A stretch of 64,000 nucleotides of DNA. Origin: Aliihoeflea sp052435735 (GTDB lineage Bacteria; Pseudomonadota; Alphaproteobacteria; Rhizobiales; Rhizobiaceae). Below, piece by piece: positions 44,101 to 51,536 of the stretch. Within the stretch, counting starts at the first letter, position 1; every line of letters starts with the position of its first letter. Where the stretch lies: the NCBI GenBank assembly GCA_052435735.1, contig JBQVNB010000017.1, positions 1 through 64,000 of the forward strand, in the 5' to 3' direction. The position numbers were made by a program, and so were the translations under genes. The notes beneath the pieces are model-generated. The model did no database searches. It had not been told where the DNA came from and worked only from the letters and a program-made list of their open reading frames with translations.

Positions 44101-45006
44101 ATGAGCGACATCTTCTTCATCGGCATCGCGGTCGTCGACTATGTGTTTTCGGTCGACCGGATGCCGGACCGCGCCGAGAAATACCGTGCCCGCGACATGC
44201 AAGTGGTGGGCGGCGGGTTGGCGGCGAACGCGGCGGCGACCGCGGCGCGGCTGGGGCACAAGGCGCACATGATCGGCCGCATCGGCGATGATGTGGTGGC
44301 CGGGCAGATCATCGACGGGCTCGCAGCGGAGGGCGTGGATTGTGCCGGGCTGCGGCGGTTCGCCGGGCATCGCTCGCCGCTCTCCTCGGTCTTCGTCGAC
44401 GCGGCGGGCGAGCGGATGATCGTCAATTATGGCGACTGGTCGATTCCGACCGCGACGGACTGGCTGCCGGACGAACTGCCGGCCGGAACGGGCGCGGTGA
44501 TGGGCGATATTCGCTGGGAGGAGGGCGCACGGCACCTCTTCGATCTGGCGCGTGCGGCGGGCCTGCCTGCCGTGCTCGACGTCGACCGGCCGCCCTTCGA
44601 TGCGACACTCCTCGATGCGGCGAGCCATGTCGCGCTGTCGGCGCAGGCGCTGCGCGAGATGACCGAAACGGACGATCCACGGGAAGGGTTGGCGCGGTTG
44701 CGCGATCGGTGCGCGGCGCATCTTTCGGTGACGATCGGCGCGGAGGGGACGCTGTTCTTCGACGGCGACGATATCGCGCATGAGCCGGCCTTCGAGGTCG
44801 CGGTCGTCGATACGCTCGGCGCCGGGGACGTCTGGCACGGCGCGCTGACCGTGGCGCTGGCCGAGGGGCTGGAGACGCGCGCGGCGATCCGCTTCGCTTC
44901 GGCGGCGGCGGCAATCAAATGTACTCGGTTCGGCGGTAGGGCGGGCATACCGACACGCGCCGAACTCGACCGATTTCTGGACGAACACGAAGGAATGCAG
45001 GCATGA
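44101..45006 (+). CDS. PfkB-family sugar kinase (candidate 6-deoxy-6-sulfofructose kinase)
   Basis: A 301-residue ribokinase-fold kinase. The N-terminal signature is VGGGLAANAAATAARLGHKAHMIGRIGDDVVAG. The C-terminal signature with the catalytic Asp is DTLGAGDVWHGALTVALAEGL. The substrate lid is short. In E. coli sulfoglycolysis the equivalent step is YihV, also a PfkB kinase. Here the gene overlaps a YihT/LacD-type aldolase gene by four bases (ATGA), which fits a kinase-aldolase pair. The start is ATG 44101; its ribosome site is weak. Alternatives are tagatose- or fructose-phosphate-type kinases, but the sulfonate genes nearby favour sulfofructose. Confidence 0.9.
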   Translation: MSDIFFIGIAVVDYVFSVDRMPDRAEKYRARDMQVVGGGLAANAAATAARLGHKAHMIGRIGDDVVAGQIIDGLAAEGVDCAGLRRFAGHRSPLSSVFVDAAGERMIVNYGDWSIPTATDWLPDELPAGTGAVMGDIRWEEGARHLFDLARAAGLPAVLDVDRPPFDATLLDAASHVALSAQALREMTETDDPREGLARLRDRCAAHLSVTIGAEGTLFFDGDDIAHEPAFEVAVVDTLGAGDVWHGALTVALAEGLETRAAIRFASAAAAIKCTRFGGRAGIPTRAELDRFLDEHEGMQA

Positions 45007-46043
45007 CCACACTATCGGCGGGCAAGCTCTGGGGCCTGCGGCGGCTTGCCGACGACAAGGGCCGGTTCAAGATGCTGGCCGTCGACCAGCGGCCGCCGAT
45101 CAAGAATCCGATCAAGGCGATACGCGGTAAGGCTGAAGCGCCTTATGAGGATGTTGCCGGCTTCAAGCTGATGCTGGTGGAGGAGCTGCAGGCCGAGACG
45201 TCGGCCGTGCTGATGGACCCGCATTTCGCGCTGCCACGTGGGCTCTCCGTCGCCTCGCCCGCCAAGGGCATGATCGTGACGCTGGAGGATTCGCTCTTCC
45301 GCGAGACGGAGACGGGGCGGCTGTCGGACGAGATCGACGACTGGTCGGTCGAGAAGATCAAGCGTGCCGGCGGCGACGCGGTGAAGGTGCTCGCTTGGTA
45401 TCGGCCGGATGCGGATGCGGCCAATCGCCGGGCGCAGGAGGACTTCGCGAAGCGAATCGGCGAAGCCTGCCAAACCTATGACATTCCCTATCTTTTCGAG
45501 CTTCTCGTCTATCCGCTGCCGGGCGAGGCGGAGCAGACGAAGGACTATGTGGAGATGGCGGCGAAGCAGGCCGACAACGTGCTCGAAAGCGTGCGGCGCT
45601 TCGCCGATCCGGGTTTCGGCATCGACATCTTCAAGCTGGAAAGCCCGGTGCCGGCCAAGGGCATCGGCGACGGGACGGATGCGGCGACGCAGAAGCTGTT
45701 CGACGAGATGGGACGGATCGCCGGGCGTCCGTGGGTGATGCTTTCGGCGGGCGCAGGAATGGCGGAATTCGAGGCGGTGCTGAAGCATGCCTATGCGGCG
45801 GGTGCGTCCGGGTATCTGGCGGGGCGGGCGATCTGGTCGGAGCCGTTCAAGGCGTTTCCGGACTGGGACGCGATCCGTTCGGGTCTGCGGCACACGAGCC
45901 TGCCTTATGTGAAGCGGATCAATGCGTTGACGGACGAACATGCCATGCCGTGGTTCGACACACCGCTTTATGGCGGCAAGGCGGAAATCGCCGACGCGAA
46001 CGCGTCGTTCCGGCATTCCTATTCCGGTATGGGAGGCGTGTGA
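45003..46043 (+). CDS. Class I aldolase of the LacD/YihT family (candidate sulfofructose-1-phosphate aldolase)
   Basis: A 346-residue aldolase that should cleave a ketose 1-phosphate to DHAP plus an aldehyde by Schiff-base chemistry. The N-terminal strand FKMLAVDQRPPI is the family start; DAVKVLAWYRPDAD, DIFKLESPVPAKG (likely Schiff-base Lys) and PWVMLSAGAGMAEFEAVLKHAYAAGASGYLAGRAIW follow. YihT of E. coli and LacD share this layout. It overlaps the kinase gene by four bases and the next gene by one (TGATG). The product from sulfofructose-1-phosphate would be DHAP plus sulfolactaldehyde. Confidence 0.88.
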   Translation: MTTLSAGKLWGLRRLADDKGRFKMLAVDQRPPIKNPIKAIRGKAEAPYEDVAGFKLMLVEELQAETSAVLMDPHFALPRGLSVASPAKGMIVTLEDSLFRETETGRLSDEIDDWSVEKIKRAGGDAVKVLAWYRPDADAANRRAQEDFAKRIGEACQTYDIPYLFELLVYPLPGEAEQTKDYVEMAAKQADNVLESVRRFADPGFGIDIFKLESPVPAKGIGDGTDAATQKLFDEMGRIAGRPWVMLSAGAGMAEFEAVLKHAYAAGASGYLAGRAIWSEPFKAFPDWDAIRSGLRHTSLPYVKRINALTDEHAMPWFDTPLYGGKAEIADANASFRHSYSGMGGV

Positions 46044-47440
46044 TGGCGCGGATCGGGCTACTACCGCTGGCGCGCGCGACCTTCGACGTCGCCTACGCCG
46101 AGGAGCTCTACGGTAGTCTGAAGGGCGAGCTTTCGGCGGCGGGGCACGAACTTGTCGGCGGCGAGGCGCTGCTGTTTGACGCGCCGGCGACGGAAAGGGC
46201 GCTGGCTGTGATGAAGGGCCGAGCGCTCGATCTGCTGCTCATCGTGCAGGTGACGTTCACTGACGCGACGATGACCGTGAAGATCGCCGACGAGGCGGAT
46301 GCGCCGCTGGCGATCTGGTCGTTTCCCGAGCCGCGCACCGGCGGGCGGCTGCGGCTGAATGCGTTTTGCGGGCTCAATCTTGCGGCGCATGCACTGGGCC
46401 TGAACGACGTTGCGTTCGGCTGGGTTCATGCCGATCCGGCGACGGCGGATGTCGGCGCTCTGGCTGCCGATCTTCTGGCCAGAAAGCGGCAGGCAAAGGC
46501 GCAGCCCTTGGTGACGGCGGAGGCAGGCGAAGGCGAGCGGGCCGGGGCGCGGGCGCTTCTGGCGCGGATTGCGGGCAGCCGGATCGGGCGGATCGGCGAG
46601 CGGCCGGACGGGTTCTTCACCTGCGACTACGATCCCGAGCGGCTCGAAAGCCTGGCCGGTGTTTCGGTCGAGCCGATCGCGCTCGATGCGCTCTTTGCCT
46701 CCGCGCGGGGCGCTGGAGAAGGGGCCGTCGGCGAGGCGCGGGCGGAGGCCGGCGCGACGCTCGACGATCTCGACAGCGTCGACCAGGACCAGCTCGACCG
46801 GTCGCTGCGCCTGCGCGCGGCGCTGGAGGACGTGCGCTCGAAAGGCGGCTATGCGGCATTCGCCGTGCGCTGCTGGCCGGAAATGTTCACGCAATATGGC
46901 GGCGCGGTCTGCGGGCCGGTCGGGATGATGGGCGAGCGGCGCGTGCCGTGCGCCTGCGAGGCGGACGTCCATGGGGCGCTGACGAACCTGTTCCTGCAGG
47001 AGATGACCGGGGACGCGGCGTTCCTCGTCGATTTGGTCGATCTCGATGCACAGGACGGAACGGGCGTCGTCTGGCATTGCGGGCAGGCGCCGGTGTCGAT
47101 GCGCGACGAGACCGTGACGGCGAAGGCGGCGATCCATTCCAACCGCAAGATGCCGCTTCTGTTCGAGTTTCCGTTGAAGCCCGGCCGCGTCACCTTCGCG
47201 CGGATCAGCCAGGCGCGCGGGCATCCGACGATGGTGATCGCGGGCGGCGAGATGAAACGGCGCCCGCTCGCCTTTTCCGGCACGGCTGGCGTGCTCGCCT
47301 TCGATGCGCCGATCGAGGCCGTGGCGCAGACGATCGTCGGGGCTGGGCTCGAGCATCATTTGAGCCTCGTTTATGGCGACCACCGGCCGGCGCTGCGCGC
47401 CCTGGCGGCCGAAATGGGCCTGCCGGTTCTCGAATTCTAA
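46043..47440 (+). CDS. L-fucose isomerase-like protein (candidate sulfoquinovose isomerase)
   Basis: A 465-residue protein of the FucI/AraA-like sugar isomerase superfamily. N-terminal IGLLPLARATFDVAYAEELYGSLKGEL and a middle LDLLLIVQVTFTDATM are the alpha/beta sugar-binding start. The C-terminal half holds AVRCWPEMFTQYGGAVCGPVGMMGERRVPCACEADVHGALTNLFLQEMTG, which includes the metal-site Glu/Asp of the fold. It lies between the aldolase and a Gfo/Idh/MocA gene. Aldose-to-ketose isomerisation is the missing step of the pathway, so sulfoquinovose isomerase is the likely role. This is inference from context; some members are of unknown function. Confidence 0.75.
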   Translation: MARIGLLPLARATFDVAYAEELYGSLKGELSAAGHELVGGEALLFDAPATERALAVMKGRALDLLLIVQVTFTDATMTVKIADEADAPLAIWSFPEPRTGGRLRLNAFCGLNLAAHALGLNDVAFGWVHADPATADVGALAADLLARKRQAKAQPLVTAEAGEGERAGARALLARIAGSRIGRIGERPDGFFTCDYDPERLESLAGVSVEPIALDALFASARGAGEGAVGEARAEAGATLDDLDSVDQDQLDRSLRLRAALEDVRSKGGYAAFAVRCWPEMFTQYGGAVCGPVGMMGERRVPCACEADVHGALTNLFLQEMTGDAAFLVDLVDLDAQDGTGVVWHCGQAPVSMRDETVTAKAAIHSNRKMPLLFEFPLKPGRVTFARISQARGHPTMVIAGGEMKRRPLAFSGTAGVLAFDAPIEAVAQTIVGAGLEHHLSLVYGDHRPALRALAAEMGLPVLEF

Positions 47441-47450
47441 AGGAACTCGC

Positions 47451-48563
47451 ATGTCGAAACTGCGCTACGCGATCATCGGTTCGGGCATGATGGGGCAGGA
47501 GCACATCCGCAACATCATGCTTCTGCCCGACACGGAAATCGTCGCCGTCAGCGATCCGGACGAGGGGATGCGCGAGCGCGCGGCGGCGCTATCCGGCGGC
47601 GCGCGGCAGTTCGCCGACCACCGCGCGCTGATGGATGCGGGGCTCGCCGACGTGCTGGTGATCGCCAGCCCGAACCACACGCATCACGACATCCTGCTCG
47701 ACGTGATGCCGGCGGACCTGCCGATCCTCGTCGAAAAGCCGCTCTGTTCGACGGCTGAGACGAGCCGGCATATCCTCGCTGCGGCTGCCGGTCGAAAGGC
47801 GCCGGTCTGGGTCGCGATGGAATATCGCTACATGCCGCCGATCGCGCGGATGATCGAGGAAATCCGCGCCGGGACGATCGGCGAGGCCAGGATGCTGACG
47901 ATCCGCGAGCATCGATTCCCGTTCTTGCACAAGGTCGGCCACTGGAACCGTTTTGCGGCCGAGACCGGCGGGACGCTGGTCGAAAAATGCTGCCATTTCT
48001 TCGACCTGATGCGGCTCGTCACGCAGTCGGAGCCGGTGCGGATCTATGCTTCGGGGGCGCAGGACGTGAATCACAAGGACGAGGCCTATGACGGCCGCGC
48101 GCCGGACATTCTGGACAATGCCTATGTGATCGCCGACTTCGCCAACGGCATGCGGGCGATGTTGGAATTGTGCATGTTTTCCGAAGGAAGCTGGTTCCAG
48201 GAGCACGTCTCGGCGATGGGCTCGGCGGGCAAGATCGAGGCTTTCGTGCCGGGGCCGGCGCGGTTCTGGCCGGGTGCGGGCGAGCGGGCGGCCAAAATCG
48301 TGATTTCTCCGCGCGAACCGAAGGGCCCGCAGCGGCGCGTCGTTGAGGTCGACCCCGAAATCCTCGCCGCTGGCGACCATCACGGCTCGACCTTCTATCA
48401 GCACCGCCTGTTCCAGCAGATGGTGCTGGATGGCGGGCAACCGGAGGTGTCGCTCGAAGACGGGCTGCGCTCGGTCGAGATGGGCGCGGCGGCGGAGCTT
48501 TCGGCGCGCACCGGGCAGGCGGTGGAGTTCGCGGAAGGGTGGCGCGACCGTCAGGTGGCGTGA
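47451..48563 (+). CDS. Gfo/Idh/MocA-family protein (candidate NAD+-dependent sulfoquinovosidase or dehydrogenase)
   Basis: A 370-residue protein with the Rossmann motif GSGMMGQEHIRNI, then VSDPDEGMRERAA and the nicotinamide-site EKPLCSTAET (EKP motif). The C-terminal sheet domain contains MEYRYMPPIARMIEEIRAGTIGEARMLTIREH and GTLVEKCCHFFDLMRL. NAD+-dependent sulfoquinovosidases (family GH188) have this fold and lie in sulfoglycolytic clusters lacking a classical sulfoquinovosidase. No GH31 gene is present here. A plain sugar dehydrogenase is the alternative. AAAGGAA precedes the ATG; it is last in the catabolic operon. Confidence 0.8.
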   Translation: MSKLRYAIIGSGMMGQEHIRNIMLLPDTEIVAVSDPDEGMRERAAALSGGARQFADHRALMDAGLADVLVIASPNHTHHDILLDVMPADLPILVEKPLCSTAETSRHILAAAAGRKAPVWVAMEYRYMPPIARMIEEIRAGTIGEARMLTIREHRFPFLHKVGHWNRFAAETGGTLVEKCCHFFDLMRLVTQSEPVRIYASGAQDVNHKDEAYDGRAPDILDNAYVIADFANGMRAMLELCMFSEGSWFQEHVSAMGSAGKIEAFVPGPARFWPGAGERAAKIVISPREPKGPQRRVVEVDPEILAAGDHHGSTFYQHRLFQQMVLDGGQPEVSLEDGLRSVEMGAAAELSARTGQAVEFAEGWRDRQVA

Positions 48564-48573
48564 TCGCTGCCGG

Positions 48574-48837
48574 TCAACGCTGCTTGTGCAAGGTGCGGAC
48601 GTAGGTTTCCAGCACGGCATTCATGCGGGTCTGGTAGCCCTTGCCGGTCGCCTTGAAGGCATCGAGGACGGACTTCTTCACCCGCAAGGTCACCTGCTGC
48701 GTCGTGTCCGGCTCCACCAGCTTCGCATTCCTCCAGAAATTCTCGTCCAGTTCGGGAATGTCGCTGGTTTCGATCTGGTCGTCCGGCAGGGCGGCCAGTT
48801 GCTCAAGGGTCAGTTCCCTGTCGTAGCGCTTCTTCAT
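48574..48837 (-). CDS. brnA: BrnA-type antitoxin
   Basis: An 87-residue DNA-binding antitoxin. The C-terminal ribbon-helix-helix contains QQVTLRVKKSVLDAFKATGKGYQTRMNAVLETYV, the BrnA signature. The acidic N-terminal part (ELTLEQLAALPDDQIETSDIPELDE) should wrap the toxin. I chose ATG 48837, where AAGGAA precedes the start. It overlaps the 3' end of brnT by 35 bases, so translation is coupled. It converges with the Gfo/Idh/MocA gene, 10 bases away. Confidence 0.9.
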   Translation of the reverse strand: MKKRYDRELTLEQLAALPDDQIETSDIPELDENFWRNAKLVEPDTTQQVTLRVKKSVLDAFKATGKGYQTRMNAVLETYVRTLHKQR

Positions 48838-49093
48838 AGGTGTTCCTTTCAACGCGCTTGGCGGGGCGCGCGGAGATGATGCGGGTTGTGCCGTCCCGGT
48901 CGGTGTGGGTCACCACGATCACCAACACGCCTTCGATCGCGCCGATGCTGTTGCGGCGAACTTCGCCATATTCGAACCGGTCATCGATTGCCGTCAGGAC
49001 TGGACCTTCGAAAATTCGACAGGCGGTTGCAAAACTCAGCCCGTGCTTGGCGATGTTTGTCCGGTTCTTCGCCTCATCCCATGCAAAAGTCAT
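48803..49093 (-). CDS. brnT: BrnT-type ribonuclease toxin
   Basis: A 96-residue toxin of the BrnT family, an RNase relative of RelE. The conserved start is FAWDEAKNRTNIAKHGLSFATACRIFEGP, then RRNSIGAIEGVLVIVVTHTDRDGTTRIISARPAKRVERNTYEE. The RIISARPA..RE pattern carries the family's basic active-site residues. Start ATG 49093 lacks a ribosome site and follows an inverted repeat ATGTAA/TTACAT, so expression may be tightly controlled by BrnA. It is first of the pair. Confidence 0.88.
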   Translation of the reverse strand: MTFAWDEAKNRTNIAKHGLSFATACRIFEGPVLTAIDDRFEYGEVRRNSIGAIEGVLVIVVTHTDRDGTTRIISARPAKRVERNTYEEALRQGTDP

Positions 49094-49116
49094 GTAAGCA
49101 CACTTTGTAGTTACAT
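49092..49116. promoter_or_regulatory. Likely BrnTA autoregulatory operator
   Basis: Inverted repeat ATGTAA (49092-49097) and TTACAT (49111-49116) with a 13-bp spacer, abutting the brnT start codon. BrnA proteins bind such palindromes over the promoter, so this is the expected place. Confidence 0.5.
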
Positions 49117-49140
49117 TCAATGCGTGGTGCGGGCGGCAAG

Positions 49141-49923
49141 CTACTTCAAATCCGACAGATAATGATGTGCTTCGGTGAGGCAGCGGGATATGCGCCACTC
49201 GACGATGCGGTCGTCGAGGCCGACGGCGCGGCGGTCGACTTCGAGGAGGGGCATGCCGAAGGGGCAGTCGAGATGGCGCGCGTCGTGGGCGTCGGCGCCG
49301 ACGGCTTTCAGGCGTTCGACGGCGCGGGCGACCGTGACGCCGTAGCGGCTGGAATAGAGGCCGTAGACATTGTTGGGGATGGTCTCGAAACGGTCGAGTT
49401 CGGGAAAGAGTTCGGCGGGCAAGACGATGCGCTCGATGATCAGCGGCTTGTCGCCGAGCGTGCGGCGGCGCACGAGACGCCAGACAGGGTTGCCGGCGGG
49501 AATGGCGAGCGCATCGGCTTCGGCCACGTTGGCGGTGCCGCTTTCGAGCGACAGGACTGTCGAATCGGGGAATTCGCGGCTGCCCTCGTCTGGTGTCAGC
49601 TTGAAGAACTGGAACAGGATGCGTTCGTCGTCATAGGAGGTGACGAAGGTGCCGCGCCCCTGCCGGCGCACGAGCAGATTGTCGAGCGTCATCTCGTGCA
49701 GGGCCTTGCGCACCGTGCCCTGGGAGACGTTCAGCTCCTCGGCGATCTGGAACTCGTTCGGGATCGACTGCCCTGCCTGCCAGCGGCCGTCGGCGATGCG
49801 CGCGACGAGCAGCGCCTTCACGCGCTTGTAGAGCGGCTGGTAGCCGAGCTTGCCCGTCCGTTCGGCGCGAAAGCGCTCTTCCTGGACATCCCCGTCCGAT
49901 TCTTCCATGCGTGCGCCCGTCAC
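49141..49923 (-). CDS. GntR-family transcriptional regulator (HutC/UTRA type)
   Basis: A 260-residue regulator. A GntR winged helix spans about residues 28-95 (LYKRVKALLVARIADGRWQAGQSIPNEFQIAEELNVSQGTVRKALHEMTLDNLLVRRQGRGTFV). The UTRA effector domain follows (VWRLVRRRTLGDKPLIIERIVLP, FGMPLLEVDRRAV, EWRISRCLTEAHHY). GTG 49923 has GGAGAGG upstream; ATG 49908 is the alternative. It is divergent from suyA, with one operator copy at 49989-50007, and a second copy lies upstream of the importer and kinase operons. It likely senses a pathway sugar phosphate or sulfonate. Confidence 0.92.
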   Translation of the reverse strand: MTGARMEESDGDVQEERFRAERTGKLGYQPLYKRVKALLVARIADGRWQAGQSIPNEFQIAEELNVSQGTVRKALHEMTLDNLLVRRQGRGTFVTSYDDERILFQFFKLTPDEGSREFPDSTVLSLESGTANVAEADALAIPAGNPVWRLVRRRTLGDKPLIIERIVLPAELFPELDRFETIPNNVYGLYSSRYGVTVARAVERLKAVGADAHDARHLDCPFGMPLLEVDRRAVGLDDRIVEWRISRCLTEAHHYLSDLK

Positions 49924-49988
49924 CCGCCTCTCCGCGAAATGATTTTTCGTTTGGCCAATTGCGCATTGTTTCCCGATTGCGCGCTCGG

Positions 49989-50007
49989 TCTTTTATCTTA
50001 TACAAGA
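49989..50007. promoter_or_regulatory. GntR-type operator upstream of suyA
   Basis: TCTTTTA-TCTTA-TACAAGA: a 7-bp inverted repeat with one mismatch and a 5-bp spacer, the same layout as the site at 44010-44028. It lies between the gntR gene and suyA, so it could serve both autoregulation and pathway control. Confidence 0.65.
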
Positions 50008-50055
50008 GCTATCGCCGCACCGCCAGCGCGGGTTTGAGGTTTCGAGGAGGTCAGG

Positions 50056-50343
50056 ATGGCAATTCCCCATCTGCTCGTTCACGAGCACAAGGACAATGTC
50101 GGCGTCGTCGTCGTCGAAGGGCTGACGGCGGGCACGACGATGCTCGGCGTCGTCACGCACGACAATTCCAGCTTCGAACTGGAGGCGAAGGCGGACGTGC
50201 CGATCGGCCACAAGGTCGCGCTATCGGACATCAAGAGCGGCGACACGGCGATCAAGTATGGCGAGGACATCGGCAAGTTCGTCGCCGACGTCGCCAAGGG
50301 CTGCCACGTCCATGTCCACAATCTCAAGACCAAGCGCTGGTAG
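50056..50343 (+). CDS. suyA: Sulfolactate sulfo-lyase, small subunit (SuyA-like; UxaA N-terminal type)
   Basis: A 95-residue SAF-domain protein that pairs with the large subunit in the next gene. SuyAB eliminates sulfite from (R)-3-sulfolactate to give pyruvate. Conserved features are HEHKDNVGVVVVEGL, ADVPIGHKVALSDIKSGDTAIKYGEDIG and the C-terminal HVHNLKTKRW shared with altronate-dehydratase small subunits. The fold alone cannot separate SuyA from UxaA; the flanking sulfolactate dehydrogenase genes favour SuyA. GAGGAGG precedes the ATG. It is first in the operon and preceded by an operator. Confidence 0.85.
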   Translation: MAIPHLLVHEHKDNVGVVVVEGLTAGTTMLGVVTHDNSSFELEAKADVPIGHKVALSDIKSGDTAIKYGEDIGKFVADVAKGCHVHVHNLKTKRW

Positions 50344-50353
50344 GAGTCGACCC

Positions 50354-51535
50354 ATGGCATCGAAGTACTCCAATCGGACCATCCAGGCCTATCGGCGCGA
50401 CAATGGCCGCGTCGGCGTGCGCAACCATGTCATCATCCTGCCGGTGGACGACATTTCCAATGCCGCCTGCGAAGCGGTCGCCAACAACATCAAGGGCACG
50501 ATGGCGCTGCCGCACGCTTATGGACGGTTGCAGTTCGGCGAGGATCTGGAACTGCATTTCCGCACCATGATCGGCACCGGTGCGAACCCGAACGTCGCCG
50601 CCGTCGTCGTCATCGGCATCGAGCCGGGCTGGACAAGCAAGATCGTCGACGGCATTGCCGAAACGGGCAAGCCGGTGGCCGGGTTCTCGATCGAGCAGAA
50701 CGGCGATTTGAAGACGATCATGGATGCGAGCCGCAAGGCGAAGGAGTTCGTCCACTACGCGACCGAACTTCAGCGCGAGGAATGCTCGATCTCGGAACTG
50801 TGGGTCTCGACCAAATGCGGCGAGAGCGACACGACGACCGGGCTCGGCTCCTGCCCGACGGTCGGCAACATGTATGACAAGCTCTTGCCCGAGGGCATCT
50901 ATGGCTGCTTCGGCGAGACGTCGGAGATCACCGGCGCCGAGCACATCGCCAAGGCGCGCGCGATCAACCCGGAGGTCGGCGAGCGCTGGTACAGGATGTG
51001 GAAGGCGTATCAGGACGACGTCATCGAGCAGTTCAAGACCGACGATCTGTCCGAAAGCCAGCCGACCAAGGGCAATATCGAGGGCGGGCTGACGACGATC
51101 GAGGAAAAGGCGCTCGGCAATCTGGAGAAGATCGGGCGGACGTCGAAATATATCGACATCCTCGAGCCGGCCGAGATGCCGAAATCGGGCAACGGGCTCT
51201 ATTTCATGGATTCCTCGTCGGCGGCGGCCGAATGCGTCACGCTGATGGCGGCGGGCGGCTACGTGATCCACACCTTCCCGACCGGACAGGGCAATGTGAT
51301 CGGGAATCCGATCGTGCCCGTCGTCAAGATCACCGCCAATCCACGCACGGTGCGCACGATGGGCGAGCATGTCGATGTCGACGTGTCGGGCATATTGCGG
51401 CGCGAGATGACGATCGACGAGGCGGGCGACGCACTGATCGACATGATCGTGCGCACGGCGAACGGGCGCAACACGGCGGCCGAAGCGCTCGGTCACCGCG
51501 AGTTCTCGATGACCAAGCTCTATCGCAGCGCGTGA
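50354..51535 (+). CDS. suyB: Sulfolactate sulfo-lyase, large subunit (SuyB-like)
   Basis: A 393-residue UxaA-family lyase, the catalytic partner of SuyA. The N-terminus has YRRDNGRVGVRNHVIILPV. The Fe-S/metal-site cysteine segments are STKCGESDTTTGLGSCPTVG and YGCFGETSEITGAEH. The segment DDLSESQPTKGNIEGGLTTIEEKALGNLEKIG is typical of the sulfolactate and altronate enzymes. The last third has MDSSSAAAECVTLMAAGGYVIHTFPTGQGNVIGNPIVPVVKITANP. Product is pyruvate plus sulfite if the substrate is (R)-sulfolactate. It begins 11 bases after suyA with GGAG upstream. Confidence 0.85.
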   Translation: MASKYSNRTIQAYRRDNGRVGVRNHVIILPVDDISNAACEAVANNIKGTMALPHAYGRLQFGEDLELHFRTMIGTGANPNVAAVVVIGIEPGWTSKIVDGIAETGKPVAGFSIEQNGDLKTIMDASRKAKEFVHYATELQREECSISELWVSTKCGESDTTTGLGSCPTVGNMYDKLLPEGIYGCFGETSEITGAEHIAKARAINPEVGERWYRMWKAYQDDVIEQFKTDDLSESQPTKGNIEGGLTTIEEKALGNLEKIGRTSKYIDILEPAEMPKSGNGLYFMDSSSAAAECVTLMAAGGYVIHTFPTGQGNVIGNPIVPVVKITANPRTVRTMGEHVDVDVSGILRREMTIDEAGDALIDMIVRTANGRNTAAEALGHREFSMTKLYRSA

Positions 51536-51536
51536 C

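Noticed and set aside
45003..46043. Tagatose-1,6-bisphosphate aldolase reading of the aldolase
   Set aside because: Not excluded by sequence, but with suyAB, slcC and comC next door and no tagatose genes, the sulfofructose reading is preferred.
50056..51535. Altronate dehydratase (UxaA) reading of the suyA/suyB pair
   Set aside because: The fold is shared, but no uronate genes (uxaB, uxaC) are nearby, while two sulfolactate dehydrogenase-like genes are directly downstream.
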